Below, piece after piece: positions 45,266-55,985 of a DNA stretch of 64,000 bases. The position numbers and the translations under genes are program-made. The notes beneath the pieces are model-generated. The model did no database searches. It had not been told where the DNA came from and saw only the letters and a program-made list of their open reading frames with translations. Numbering within the stretch: the first letter of the stretch is position 1; each line of letters opens with the position of its first letter. This stretch comes from Acheta domesticus (taxonomy: Eukaryota > Arthropoda > Insecta > Orthoptera > Gryllidae), in NCBI GenBank assembly GCA_031308135.1, contig JAHLJT010008756.1, positions 104,311,271 through 104,375,270 of the forward strand, given 5' to 3'.

Positions 45266-47095
45266 CGTGCTGTGCTACAAAAGACGCATTTTGACGTCCG
45301 TCATTTGACGGTTATGTATCACAAAGCTAATGGTAATTATTGTAAGTTAAACCTTCACTATGAATGGTTCGTGGCAGCTGGCATGCGGGACTCAGTCGAC
45401 GCCACCTAGCGGTCAATTACGTATCTTGATGCCTCAGGTGACCTTGGTTCAGGCCGACTGCAAACGAGCAGTATACGAGTAATATTAGTGTCTACTTATA
45501 TCAAAGTCAAGTGAGTGGTAAGTGTTGCCTAATAATAATGAAAATAAACAAAAGTTGGACGAAGTAGATTACTTTTATACTATTTCTTTACGCTTTTTTT
45601 GCGATTTACAAAATTGTTTTAGTGCATGAAATATGTATATATGGGAATCTTGTATTCTTAATAATTATGGATGATTGTAAATTATCTATCTATATGCCTA
45701 TTTTATTTTGATACACAATGTAATTTTTAATTTCTTTGATACATTTTTTATTTCGAAATGAATTATCTGTATATTCTTCAGTCACTTGTAAATTTTCATC
45801 GCAACCAGTATTTAAAGCTGGATAGCAAACAGTGAGAAAGGTAGCTATATTTATACATGCTTCCTAGATTACCCAATGTTTCCCAGAGTGCATTTTACAT
45901 TAATATAATTGACATAAAACGAGGAAGTGTTACATTGTGTTGGGTGTGCATTCGTATATTTTCCCAAATGTTATAATATTTCCCTGTTATTGAAAATTTC
46001 ATGACAAGTTGGGCTTGCATTGAGTATTATGACTAAAATGCATCATTCCACTTTTGTTCATGTAATTTAGGTCTTCGAAATGCTCTCATTATACACAAGA
46101 TAAGTGCTACCTAGAACAACAATATATGTTGTTTTGTCTTACATTTTGGTAAATATTACACTACTGTTTTATAGTGTATTTACTTTCGTTAAAAGGTATA
46201 TTTCATCTGGTGCTTCATCTGTGAATGAATTTCTTTCATTAAATGAGAATGTTTTCAATTTTTTTGCTTGGTTTCCATTACACTCACGTTACAATAGAGA
46301 ATTTAATTTTCTAAATTTAGATGTTTAATCCGGTGTTTAATGTTTAAAGTAGATTTTAAAACCAAATAATGAGTCCATAAGTTGAGAATTTAATTTTTTA
46401 CAGCCAGTTCTTGGGAACAAGCGAGAAGCACGTTTTCTTAAAATGAATGAATTTTGATATTCTGTGGCCATTCCGTACATTGCTGGTAAAATTGTTCCTA
46501 TTTTATTTTTGACAATGAACTTGACATCGTCATTTTAATTTTTTGTCTTATTTCTGGATGTTCCATGTATGATTTACTAGTATCCGCAACCTGTTTATTT
46601 AATGCGTTGTCTTGTCCGTTTTCCACTAAATAGTAAAAAGCTGAACCATACGGCCTCAACATAACACAAACTGCCTTGCGCAGTACTTACATTAGTCAAA
46701 TATTCCCTACACACGAGTCAAATAGGATCCAAAGAAGTCGACTTAGGATGCAATTGATTTGAAAAAAATACTCTACCCGGAAATCAAATAGTTATTATGA
46801 AAGAAGTTAAAACCAACAAGCGTAATTCAGTATTAAAAATGCAATTCGAATATACACATCTTCTAGAACGAAACACTTTCAAGAAGAATGACCGAAGATA
46901 AATTACCTCTTAATTTTTTTTTGTAAAATGGTCTGTGCTGGGTCAAACACAGCGATGCAGCAGCAACGATCAGCAGCCACGTACGCAATGGTAGCAGAAA
47001 ATCTACGCGAACCTTTTCGAACCTACGCAATTCTGCGAGAATCATGCCGTTTCTAGTGTAAGGGAATATTCTCGAGCCTTTTTAGGGGTTGAAGA
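45266..47095. other. AT-rich sequence, no gene
   Basis: Frames up to 74 codons (for example 46104-46328) have no domain. Nothing repetitive was noted. Confidence 0.5.
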
Positions 47096-47151
47096 CTCTT
47101 CCTGGTCGTCCGGAGTAAACCTTGAGCAAAACATTGAGGAACGCATAAAAA

Positions 47152-47210
47152 GGCTAACTGCAAAAATCAAACTGCAAAAGTTAACTGCAAAAAATCTAAC
47201 TGCAAAAATG
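47152..47210. repeat. Short tandem repeat, about 15-bp unit
   Basis: Four units of (C)TAACTGCAAAAAT with small changes. Confidence 0.75.
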
Positions 47211-47214
47211 AATC

Positions 47215-47390
47215 CGGCTGGAACAAGGCGGGATGAAACGGGCATGGCTGGGCGGACGGAGCTGGGCCGGGACGTGACAAGACATGACGTGACGTGACTG
47301 GACGGAACGGAACGAGGCGGGCCGGGTAGGGACGAAGTGAGACGGAACGGAATAGGGAGAGACGAGACGGGACGGGACGGAACGAATGTC
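47215..47390. repeat. Degenerate GGGACGGAAC / GACGTGAC repeat
   Basis: Purine-rich words of 5-10 bases (GACGGGACGGGACGGAACG, GACGTGACGTGAC) are reiterated over about 170 bases. The open frames on the minus strand (up to 121 codons, Ser, Arg and Pro rich) are a by-product. Confidence 0.65.
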
Positions 47391-48085
47391 TGCACTTTTT
47401 TTAGCAATATTGCTGTGAATTGGGGTCACCCAAAAGAACTAAAGCTTTAAAAGTGTAATTGAAATTTGTAAAACATCTCACTTCATAGACTACTGCTTAA
47501 GAAACATAATTCGGGCCCCACCTGTCCTCGTCTGTCCCTTAGCTCTTCATTTGCGCACCTATTCCCACCGGTCGCCCGTATTATCACCACGGAACCCCAC
47601 AGTGTCACAACAAAACTGTAGGCCCCAGGAAACTTGTGTCCATTTTTAAAAGAAAAACCTGATTTCAAGGGCCTAGGACGTATCTTTTTTATCTAAGTGC
47701 GATTGTATGCGTTTCTGTAATTTATTTTTATGTCATTATCCACAAATTTCCATTTTTTAATCCGATCGTTTACACAATCACACAATTTTTTTTCAACTCA
47801 ATTTCTGCGAAAATAGTGGCATTTTGCGATTCAAATGTGAATAAAAATAGACTTTTTTTCTAATATTACCAAAAAGAATCAATACCACTTTTTTTAACAT
47901 TTCTTTTTTAATACCATTATGTTTTTCCGAAAATCATTTTATTAAGATTTTGAAATACCTTTTTGTGAATAATTTTTTAAATTAAAATAAACTATTAATA
48001 TCTCAATGGTTTAAGTTTTATTGTCGATAGTCTTTGGTGACACAAAGAGTCAATAAATTTACCAGCCTAAATGATTTCTTATTAC
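47391..48085. other. AT-rich sequence, no gene
   Basis: No gene or repeat was recognised. Confidence 0.5.
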
Positions 48086-48505
48086 ATATCCCTGCTCGCA
48101 AATTGTGACCTTCCAGTCCGCCCTTCTCCGCGTCAATAGAACCTGTCCGTTCCCGTTATCCAATTATCATAATACGCTAGCAAAAACGGGCACGCACGCA
48201 CATAATTCCCCGGTCGTCGACGCCTCGCCGACTGTCGTTTGTTTCCCGAATCGTCGCATCGCGTCAGATGAAACGACGAGTGGCGGCGGCGACGGTCTCG
48301 CCCCACGCCTGCCAGCTTCTCGCGCCGAGCGCCGGGGTTGGGCGGGGCGGGGCGGGGCGGGGGTTGGGCAGGGGACGGGACGGGACGAAGCGGCGGATCT
48401 GCTGACGATGCAGTTGTCGTGACAGCGCGCGGGCGCCGCCGCCGCCGCCGCTCAACGTCGTTGCCGCCGTCGCTGCCACCGCCGACGTGCCCGCGCCCGC
48501 TCGGA

Positions 48506-48516
48506 AGTATAAAAAT
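48506..48516 (+). promoter_or_regulatory. TATA-like element in island 7
   Basis: GTATAAAAATT lies inside CpG-rich sequence, with no other TATA-like word for about 200 bases either side. It could be a core promoter. There is no transcript evidence. Confidence 0.25.
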
Positions 48517-48764
48517 TCCTCGCCCGGCGGAGGTCTCTTTGAGCAGCCCTGCCCCGCCCCCTCCCCCGTCGCCGACGCGCGTCGTTTCTTACGCGCGCGC
48601 AACGCGCAACAATAGCGCAATGACAAAAGGCACTTAAAGAAAATTGTGGCGGAGTCATATCATAGATTTGAAGAAAAATGTAGCGAACGCTTCTTGTAAT
48701 TTTTCGCCGGTTTTTGCGCGGCCGCCGCCGCCGCCTGGCGAGAGAACAATGCCGGGCGGCGCGG

Positions 48765-48860
48765 GACGGCGCGGGCGCGGCGTGGCGCGGCGCGGCGCGG
48801 CGTGGCGCGGCGCGGCGTGGCGCGGAGAGGCGCGGAGCGGCGTGGCGGGGCGCGCGGCGC
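48765..48860. repeat. GGCGC/GGCGT pentamer array
   Basis: About 18 imperfect pentamers alternate GGCGC and GGCGT, inside island 7. Confidence 0.8.
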
Positions 48861-49337
48861 GCCGCCGCTGTGTCGGCCGCCGGCCGCGGGCCCCCGCGCG
48901 ACAGGGCGATGTCGCCCGGGCCGAGCGACAGCCAGCAGCTTCTAATTGGGATTTACGCTCGTAAGGAGCACATAAAGATGACCGGCTTTATAGAGACTAA
49001 CTTTTTCGATTCTCTTTCTTCTCCGCGGGACGTGTCGGCGGCGGCGATGGCGGCGGCGGCGTAGGCTCTGAGTTGCCGCCCCGCCGCCGCCGCTTCCAAG
49101 GCCTCTACCGCCACCGCCACCGCCGCTGCCACCGCCGCTTTTTTGCATACGGCCCCGCCGCCGCCGCCGCCGCCGTTGCGGTGCTTCGCGGGCCGCCCGG
49201 GTGGCAAACCCGGGCCTCCCGCCTCTTCACCGCCGCCGCTGCCGCCTGTGTTGTGTCTTGTTGCGTGATGGGGAGGTCCTGTCGTTCCGCAACTCGTTAC
49301 CTTCCAGCACTTCTGCATTCTTGGGTCACCTCGTTGT

Positions 49338-49347
49338 TTATATAAAA
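49338..49347 (+). promoter_or_regulatory. Candidate TATA box just downstream of island 7
   Basis: TATATAAAAG is a consensus-quality TATA box placed 40 bases after the end of the CpG island. About 145 bases further, AAGATGGCTCCTTATC gives a good start context followed by a GGAG|GTAATT donor-like site (49493-49514). Several other ATGs intervene, so a real first exon is only a possibility. Confidence 0.3.
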
Positions 49348-50095
49348 GTTGTCGACCTACAAGACGCGTAATGTTCTTTTGTGAGAAAAGCTTTTTCGTT
49401 ACTTTGGCTATTCCATTGAATGGTTCCATGTGTTGTGTTATGGCAGAATATTTGAGAAATAACTCATTGACGCAACTCATTGACGCTTCAAGATGGCTCC
49501 TTATCATGGAGGTAATTATCGTTTCTATTCAGCATTTACGTGAATATTAATATTTGCAGCAGTTCTTGTATACTTTGTAAGGATTAATGATGTATGCAGA
49601 ATATTGAATAGCTTTTTAAAGATAATATATAAATGTTCTTGCGTTCTCGTCGACAAAAAAAAACATCTCCAAATTTATGTGTGTGTACTGTAGTATTATA
49701 AATGATTGTTGTTAAGCATACTTTCTACATCCTCACCTATAGAACTATGACATATTGTTTTAAATTGTCGAAAATAATTTTATACTTATCCATTTTCGTT
49801 TTTAATTTACTCGCAGGACCCATTTGCACATTCCTCAGATTGTAAATCACTGTTTTAAAAGTGAAAATTGCTTCGTGCTAGATCCCAACGTCAGACCAGA
49901 ACTTGATCTGTACTACAATGAAGCATTGTAGATCAGTTATGACGAATCTTATAACTCCGCGATTTAATTTTACCTACATTTCTAATTTCTGCTCGTTTAT
50001 GACTACGAGTATTCTCCTACAGAAAAGGGGTCACCATAAGAGAAATTTTCATTCATTTCTTCACTTCACCGACCGTCGTATGTTTTTCTAAATGC
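49348..50095. other. AT-rich sequence downstream of island 7
   Basis: A 13-bp tandem duplication (AACTCATTGACGC twice, about 49461-49486) is the only structure I see. Confidence 0.45.
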
Positions 50096-50097
50096 TT

Positions 50098-50345
50098 CTC
50101 GATAATCTCCTCGCATGCTCCCTCGCGTATTCACCGCATGTTCCCTCACGTCTTCACCATACATTCTGTCGCATGTACATCGCCTTTTTTCCTTGCATGT
50201 TCACATGTTTCTGGCGTGTTCATCACATGATTCCTCGCGTGCTCACCTCATGATTCCTTGTATGTGCACATTTTCCAGCATGTGGTATACCCCCACATGT
50301 ACACGTTCCCCATAAGATTCCCCACGTTTTCATGTGTTCCCCCAC
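50098..50345. repeat. Degenerate minisatellite, GCATGTTCC-type
   Basis: Variants of CGCATGTTC(A/C)C(A/T)C and TCACATG recur roughly every 20-25 bases. It is imperfect but clearly reiterated. Confidence 0.6.
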
Positions 50346-50770
50346 CCCTGCGCTCCTTGCGCCTCTTTGGTCGACGGTAGAGGAGGGGTTGCAGAAGGCT
50401 CTTGCAGCCGCGGTTCAAGTGAGGAGGGCGACGGCGTAGCCTGAAAGTGTAAATAGTGTTTAAATGAGTTTATGTGTTTATAAGTCTAGTGTATGTGCTT
50501 ATAAGTATATGTATTTGTAAACGTCTTTGAATTTGTGTGTTTATGTGAATGTGTGTCTAAATATAAAACAAGAGAAGCAGACGTGTCTCGAACATTCAGT
50601 CTATGAAATGTTAGTAGCACAATATAAATAATGTAAATAATGTTCTGTGCTCGACCAGGACATGTAAATAATTAAAATAAGTTAGAAAGTACGATAAAGC
50701 AGATTTACATTAGTTTGTATCTAGTTTGTAAGCTAGGTCATAAGTGTTCAGTGTAAATAGTTTCTAAGAA
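50346..50770. other. Unassigned sequence
   Basis: GT- and AT-rich, including TGTAAATA repeats. No gene. Confidence 0.4.
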
Positions 50771-50774
50771 TAAA

Positions 50775-51030
50775 ATATGAAAGCTCCTTCAAATGTTCCC
50801 TCAAATTTCCTCTCACATTTCCTGTCAAATGTTCACCCAAATGTTTCCTCAAATTTCCCTGAAATTGTTTCTTTAAATGCTCTCTTAAATGCTTCCTCAA
50901 ATGCACCGTCAAATGCTGACCAAAATGTTTCCTCAATTTCTCCCTCATATACCCTTGAAATTGTTTCCTCAAATTCTTCTTCAATGTTCCCTCAAATGTT
51001 CTCTTAAATGTTCCCAGAAATTGTTACTCA
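50775..51030. repeat. 12-bp minisatellite TCAAATGTTCCC
   Basis: About twenty degenerate 12-bp units. Because the unit is divisible by three, the minus strand keeps an open frame (50984-50748) encoding a four-residue repeat of the LRKH/LREH type, and the plus strand keeps an S-N repeat. I read the frame as a by-product, although a positively charged coiled repeat would be its product if it were expressed. Confidence 0.8.
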
Positions 51031-52160
51031 AATTCTCCTCACAAGTTTGCGCACTGATTAATCAATAAGTTCTGAAAAAGTATAAATGTAATTTAGTTAT
51101 ATTTTTGTTACGAAATACTCGATAGTACGCCTAATAATGCAGTGCCTCCCCTAACCGATGAAATGGAGAGTTCTAAATAGCTAGAGCGCCCAGAAGAGCG
51201 AAAGCCCAAAAAAATTACTAGTAGAGTCCGAAAATATTTCGCAAAAATTGCGATCTTAAAGAAAACTAGAACTCTTGTTTTAAAAGTGAAAAGCTTCACA
51301 CTGGCATCCAACTTTCAACGTTCCTAGCAATCCGTTCTACGGTGTAACGGAATCATAAAATTGTAACAGAACTTTCAGAAAGGTCTCATTTTGTAAATAA
51401 CGATATTGAAATCATAACTTGTGTTCGTTAAGAAACACAAAAAACTGATTTTCAAGCTCTTCACGAATTATGGTTCACGATGGTAGTGGGTTGTAATGTG
51501 TTTTGCGGGTTGCATGTACGCATGATAAAAATGCCACATTGCGAACTTCTGTTGTTTTCAAGTGAACAGCACCGCAGCCTTCGACGCGGCGTCACCCGGA
51601 CGGCCAAGATCATTTTCATTTCTGTTGTTTTCGTCTTAAATGTGTTCGATGCCCCCTTGCAGGTAATTCCATATCCGGCAATAATACACATATGGGGTTT
51701 TGTGTTTATGGTTCCTTCTAGATAGGAATAATCGGTCATGTTTCCTTGGAGTATTACATATAAAACAGATTTTTAACACAACTGTGCTTTATTTATTGGC
51801 CAGTGTTTTAAAAAATAAACTTATATTTCATTTACATTTTCCTTAACGTTTAAAACTGACGTACATTTGCCAGTAATATTTTTTATGCTAATCTAAAAGT
51901 CTATATTCTGTGGTTTGCAATAAACAATACTATTTTAATGTAAAACATTTTTTATAGATGCAATTCTTCAATGTATTAGCACACTGATGGAAGTGGAAAA
52001 ACTTATTTAATTAAATCAAAGGTTTTTTGAGGAGTCACTTCTTTGAAAAGTGAAGAGAAATAATTATTTTAGTCGTATTTGAAATGAATTGTAAAACACC
52101 TACGAGTATGTTTGTAAAGATTTTACTGACATACAAATTATGATAAAGTCGCATCAATTA
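51031..52160. other. AT-rich sequence, no gene
   Basis: Overlapping frames of 81 and 92 codons at 51461-51739 on opposite strands have no recognisable domain. Confidence 0.45.
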
Positions 52161-52163
52161 TTG

Positions 52164-52230
52164 TGTGTTGTTATATTTGTATTATTATTATTATTAATAA
52201 TAATAATAATAATAATAATATAACAACACA
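52164..52230. repeat. Palindromic (ATT)n/(AAT)n hairpin
   Basis: TGTGTTGTTAT (52164-52174) and its exact reverse complement ATAACAACACA (52220-52230) flank ATT repeats that turn into AAT repeats. The whole 67 bases can fold on themselves. Confidence 0.85.
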
Positions 52231-52865
52231 AATAGAATCAAAATATCAAAAGTGACCAAATGTTTCACTATTTATATGGCCCTCTTAAAGAAAAATTAAT
52301 GTTTTTTTCTTATTAGAAAGCAAAGTGTTATTGCAAATCAAAACAATTGTGTCCTATGAAAATATTACTATTTTTTATCAATATAAAAGTGAATGAATTG
52401 TTTCCCTACAAAAAGTAGTGTTTCTAGGAAGAAATAGGCTTAAAATTTGTTTCAATCTTTAGCTGGTGATAGACTACTGAAAGAGAGTAAAATTTTAAGT
52501 ATGGCACCCACGATGACAAAGTAACATACCGGAGAGAAGGATGGATTATCCTCAAAATATGTGGAAATTCAAGAAAATAATTATACTGGAATGTTTCATG
52601 GACTTGTAAATCATAAAAAGAATTTTCCTGTCAATTGTAAAGAAATTAATGCAGGCAGTAACTATCAAAAACCCGGAGATATCGGCTGGTTGGCTGGGGT
52701 CCACAACCTCATGCAATACAGGTCGTAATGAAGTTCTTGTAAAGGCGATTCTATTTCTTGCCGCCAGGAACATCCGGCCGTGAAATCCGATTTATTTCTC
52801 AAGCGGAGGATTTGGTTCCATTTCCTCTTGGCTGGCTCTCCATTTAAGTAATTAACACGTCAGGT
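52231..52865. other. AT-rich sequence leading into island 8
   Basis: No gene was recognised. TTTAAGTAATTAACACG near 52842 is an AT core at the island edge. Confidence 0.45.
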
Positions 52866-52869
52866 GTCT

Positions 52870-53808
52870 CAGAACGAAAGGAAGCTCCCACAAATTCGGG
52901 CCTGTTGATCGCGGCCGCGACAGCCGGAAGTTATAAGGGGGGCCGCCCCCTTCGAATGGCTCTGCCCTCTGATAAGTTCGTGTTGCGGCAAAAGGTGAAG
53001 CCAAAAAGCGCGGAGGCCGCCCCGCCCCACCGCTGTCGCCCCTAACGCCGCAGCGGCTGCCGCAGCACCCCGATGCTGCCGCCGCCGCCCCCGCCGCGAC
53101 TTCCGCCTCCGCCGTCGCCCCCCCCCCCACCACGGTGCCTCTGCGGCCGCGCCGTTTAATCGGGCGGTGCCCCTTCCGGCCACGGAGGCGAGGGCGGCGG
53201 AAGCGGCGCGCCGGGCCAAGCGCAGTTTGTCAGCCGGTGGCGTTATTTAAAGCGCCGACGGACCGCCCCTCGGGATTAAAACCCTCAAGTTGGCACGCCT
53301 GCTCGTTTCCTTGCAGCGCTGTCGGAGTCGGGGGTGGCCGCGGAGCCGCGCCTCCGCCCCCGCCCCCATCTCCACACTCGCCGCCGCCAGCAGCGCGGAC
53401 AGCGACGCGTTCGTTGCGAATAAATTTGCTTTCTTAATGACGCGAGGCAGCGCGGGTCCACCTCCAGGGGCCGCCCCGAGCGCGCTTCTTGAGCGTCGCC
53501 GCCCGCGGCCGCTCGCCCGCCCCGCCCCCGCCCCGCCCACCCGCCCACCGCCACCGCCGCGCCGCGCCGCCCACTTGGGCTCGCGCATTAATTGGGCGCT
53601 CGTCGGGGCGGCGACGTTTTAATTTCGCCCCGGGGCGGCACCGCCGCGGCGGCGAACGCGCGGGCGGGCGGGGGAGGGGCCGGGGCGAGGGTGGCGGAGG
53701 CGGCGCCAGGGGGCGGGGCGGGGGAGGACGCGGCGCCGCGGACGGCGCGGCTGTCGCCCGAGCATTAATCCGAAGGGCTAATAGAAAGTCAAATCGGGCG
53801 CCGTACGG

Positions 53809-53844
<36 letters not shown>

Positions 53845-54210
53845 CGGGGTTCGTATGCAAAGCAGCGGAAACGCCCTCTCGCTCCGCTCCGCGCTTGGCG
53901 GTGGCGGTGGTGGCGGCGGCGGCGCCGTGACGCAGCGCTGTCGTCCCCCGTTCTCCGCATCCAGCCGCCTCCGCCGCCTCCTCTGCCGCCGCCGCCGCCG
54001 CCGCGGCAGCCTGCCTTCCGCCCGATCTCCATGCGATCCCTATGTGTGTGGCGTCTGAGCCCCGTACACCGCCGTCGGCCTGGGCGCCGTATCGAGTCGT
54101 GGAATTATTCGCTGCGAACCGCCACCGGCCGTTGTCAGGGGCCCCGGGGAAATATCGCAGCTCTTTTCCCACTGGCCTTCTCGTAGCCGACGCTGGTGCA
54201 CCGTCGTACA
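52870..54210. other. GC-rich CpG island 8
   Basis: The longest island, about 1.3 kb. Short AT cores recur at intervals inside CpG-dense sequence: GTTATAAGGGGG (about 52930), CGTTTAATCGGGCG (about 53152), GCGTTATTTAAAGCG (about 53240), GCATTAATTGGGCG (about 53585), GTTTTAATTTCGCC (about 53615) and GCATTAATCCGAAGG (about 53763). Several are TAAT/ATTA homeodomain-type cores. (GCC)n runs lie at 53810-53845 and 53985-54005. Frames up to 189 codons on both strands are low-complexity. Confidence 0.8.
53810..53845. repeat. (GCC)n trinucleotide run
   Basis: About eleven GCC units in island 8. Confidence 0.9.
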
Positions 54211-55400
54211 GCGGTGAGAATTCTGAGAACCCGATGTGTAGCTTTGCATGAGAGATGAGAGACCATTAATATTGCCTAGGGCGGGCTTTGACGGGAACAA
54301 AAATGCCCTATCTATAGAATTATGTAAGCCAACCATTCAGAATCAAAATTTTAATATCATAAGTTCAAATTATGTACATCATTTTATCGTCATAATGCAA
54401 ATGATTCTTGAATTTTTAATAATATGTCTCATCATATGAATAAAATTACATTTCTATGAATGAAAAACAGGTAACTAATTAATATTGTTCTTTTAATTGA
54501 ACAAATAATGTGTTAAGTAAATTTTTAAATAATAGAAAAATTACCTTTAGACAAATGTTGTAACAAATGTTGAATTATCATTTTCTCCAAACTCTTTGAG
54601 AACTCCAAATTAGTTTCTGATTGTTTTTTGAACGAATGCTACTGTCATGCAAATCAGTTACCAAATGTTTTGTGAAAAGTGCATTTCTGTTTCTCTACAC
54701 TTGAAAAAGTACCATCTTGATATCTGATTACTTAAGTTGTTGATACATTTATCTCCTTGTTAAATGATCATGCAAGTGTCTAAGGTAAGTAAACAGACAG
54801 CAAATAAGATTCATTGTTTGTAGTAAAAGCACATTTATTATTAGTCATATACGTGCATTATTAATTCTACTTTTTCTTATTTAAGGTAGAATGCTCTTTT
54901 TTTTTGATTGCTTCTCAATACTTACTAGTAATAAATTCTCATAAGCAAAACTTTATATCTGGTTTAATACTAATTATTTAAACTGAAATTAAACTATAAT
55001 AGTTCTTTTTTATTCATTGTATGTGATTAAATTGAGGCTAATTTATCTTTATATCTAAAACATTTTTCGTTATTTTAATATCCGAAATTCAATAAACTCT
55101 TAAGTGTAAAAACACTGGGAAATGTTTCTACATGCGGTAAAGGAAAGTGTAAATATATCAAAGGAAAGAAGTGAAAGTCATGATAGCCCATAGCTACCCC
55201 ACAGAATGCTTTTCACGATAGATAATATTTTGCAACAAAAGTTGACCGAGGACGAGAAAGGAAGTAATATTCATATATGTGACTCATTGGGAGCAAATAA
55301 ACGCCTTTATTCTCTCCCATTTTCCATAATAGTCTTAATATTTTTCCTATAATGGTTTTACATTAGTATATACCTTGAACCACTGATGAAGTAGTTCACT
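54211..55400. other. AT-rich sequence, nothing recognised
   Basis: No gene or repeat was recognised. Confidence 0.5.
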
Positions 55401-55404
55401 TGCG

Positions 55405-55985
55405 CGCTCTGACTCGGTGGCGAGGCGTGGCGTGACAGGGCGGGCGGGTAGCGCATGTCGTGTCATGGGATGAGGTGGCGTCGTGTAATGCGGTCTCATG
55501 ATGTGACATGGCGTGCCAAGGCGTGGCGTGGTGTGATGTGCTTGGGAAAAAAGCGTCCGGCGCAGAGGCGAGGCAGCCTGAGCCTCTGCGCTCGATCGAA
55601 GGCGAAGTGATGAAGGCGAAGGCGGCTATCGACTAGCGCACAGCCCCGCCCCCACCCCCCGCCCCGCCCCCACCCCCGCCCCGCCCCCACCCCCGCCCCG
55701 CCCACCAACGCCGCTTACCACCTCATTCACCACCCCTCACCACCGCCCTCCACCGTCCGCAGCCCTGCGCCCATCGCCATCGCTCCTGCCATCGCCTTCG
55801 CCGTGGCCATCGCATTCACCGTTGCCTCCACCACCAACTCGCACCTGCCTCCACTCCCCCTAACTCCACCACCACCGCCGCCGCCGCCGCCGCCACCGCC
55901 GCCGCAACCGTCGCCTCCCGCATGACGACGCTGCGACCCTTCCCTCTCCTTGGCAACTCCTTTGCCGCGCCGTGAAGGAATTTTC
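55405..55985. other. GC-rich island 9 with three tandem-repeat zones
   Basis: Left part (55415-55545): degenerate GGCGTG(G/A)C words on the plus strand. Middle (55643-55705): three units of about 22 bases built from CCCCGCCCCCACC. Right (55745-55910): CCATCGCC-type words and (CCG)n. The strand bias is strong (C-rich on plus). No coding support. Confidence 0.7.
55643..55705. repeat. C-rich minisatellite, about 22-bp unit
   Basis: Three near-identical units of CCCCGCCCCCACCCCCGCC-type sequence. The minus strand has dense G-runs and could form G-quadruplexes. Confidence 0.8.

Larger units (their letters stand above)
48090..49300. other. GC-rich CpG island 7
   Basis: This is one of the two largest islands in the window. 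It has a G-run block at 48333-48385, (GCC)n at 48436-48455 and 49155-49180, GGCGC/GGCGT pentamers at 48765-48860, and AT cores in GC context: CTTCTAATTGGGATTTACG (about 48939), GTATAAAAATTCC (48506-48518) and GGCTTTATAGAGAC (about 48983). Frames up to 184 codons are on both strands and low-complexity. Confidence 0.75.

Noticed and set aside
47042..47429. A Ser/Pro/Arg-rich minus frame of 121 codons with SRPVSS-like repeats
   Set aside because: It is the translation of the degenerate GACGGGAC array, and the opposite direction is equally repetitive.
48090..49507. Frames up to 184 codons in island 7
   Set aside because: Same reason. The minus-strand frame also spans the pentamer array and (GCC)n tracts.
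50098..51030. Possible CRISPR-like array
   Set aside because: The repeats are short, degenerate and directly tandem with no unique spacers, in a eukaryotic context.
53489..54172. A 189-codon frame in island 8, with poly-Ala and poly-Gly runs like those of homeodomain proteins
   Set aside because: I looked for a homeodomain or other DNA-binding helix in all frames and saw none. The homopolymers are translated (GCC)n.
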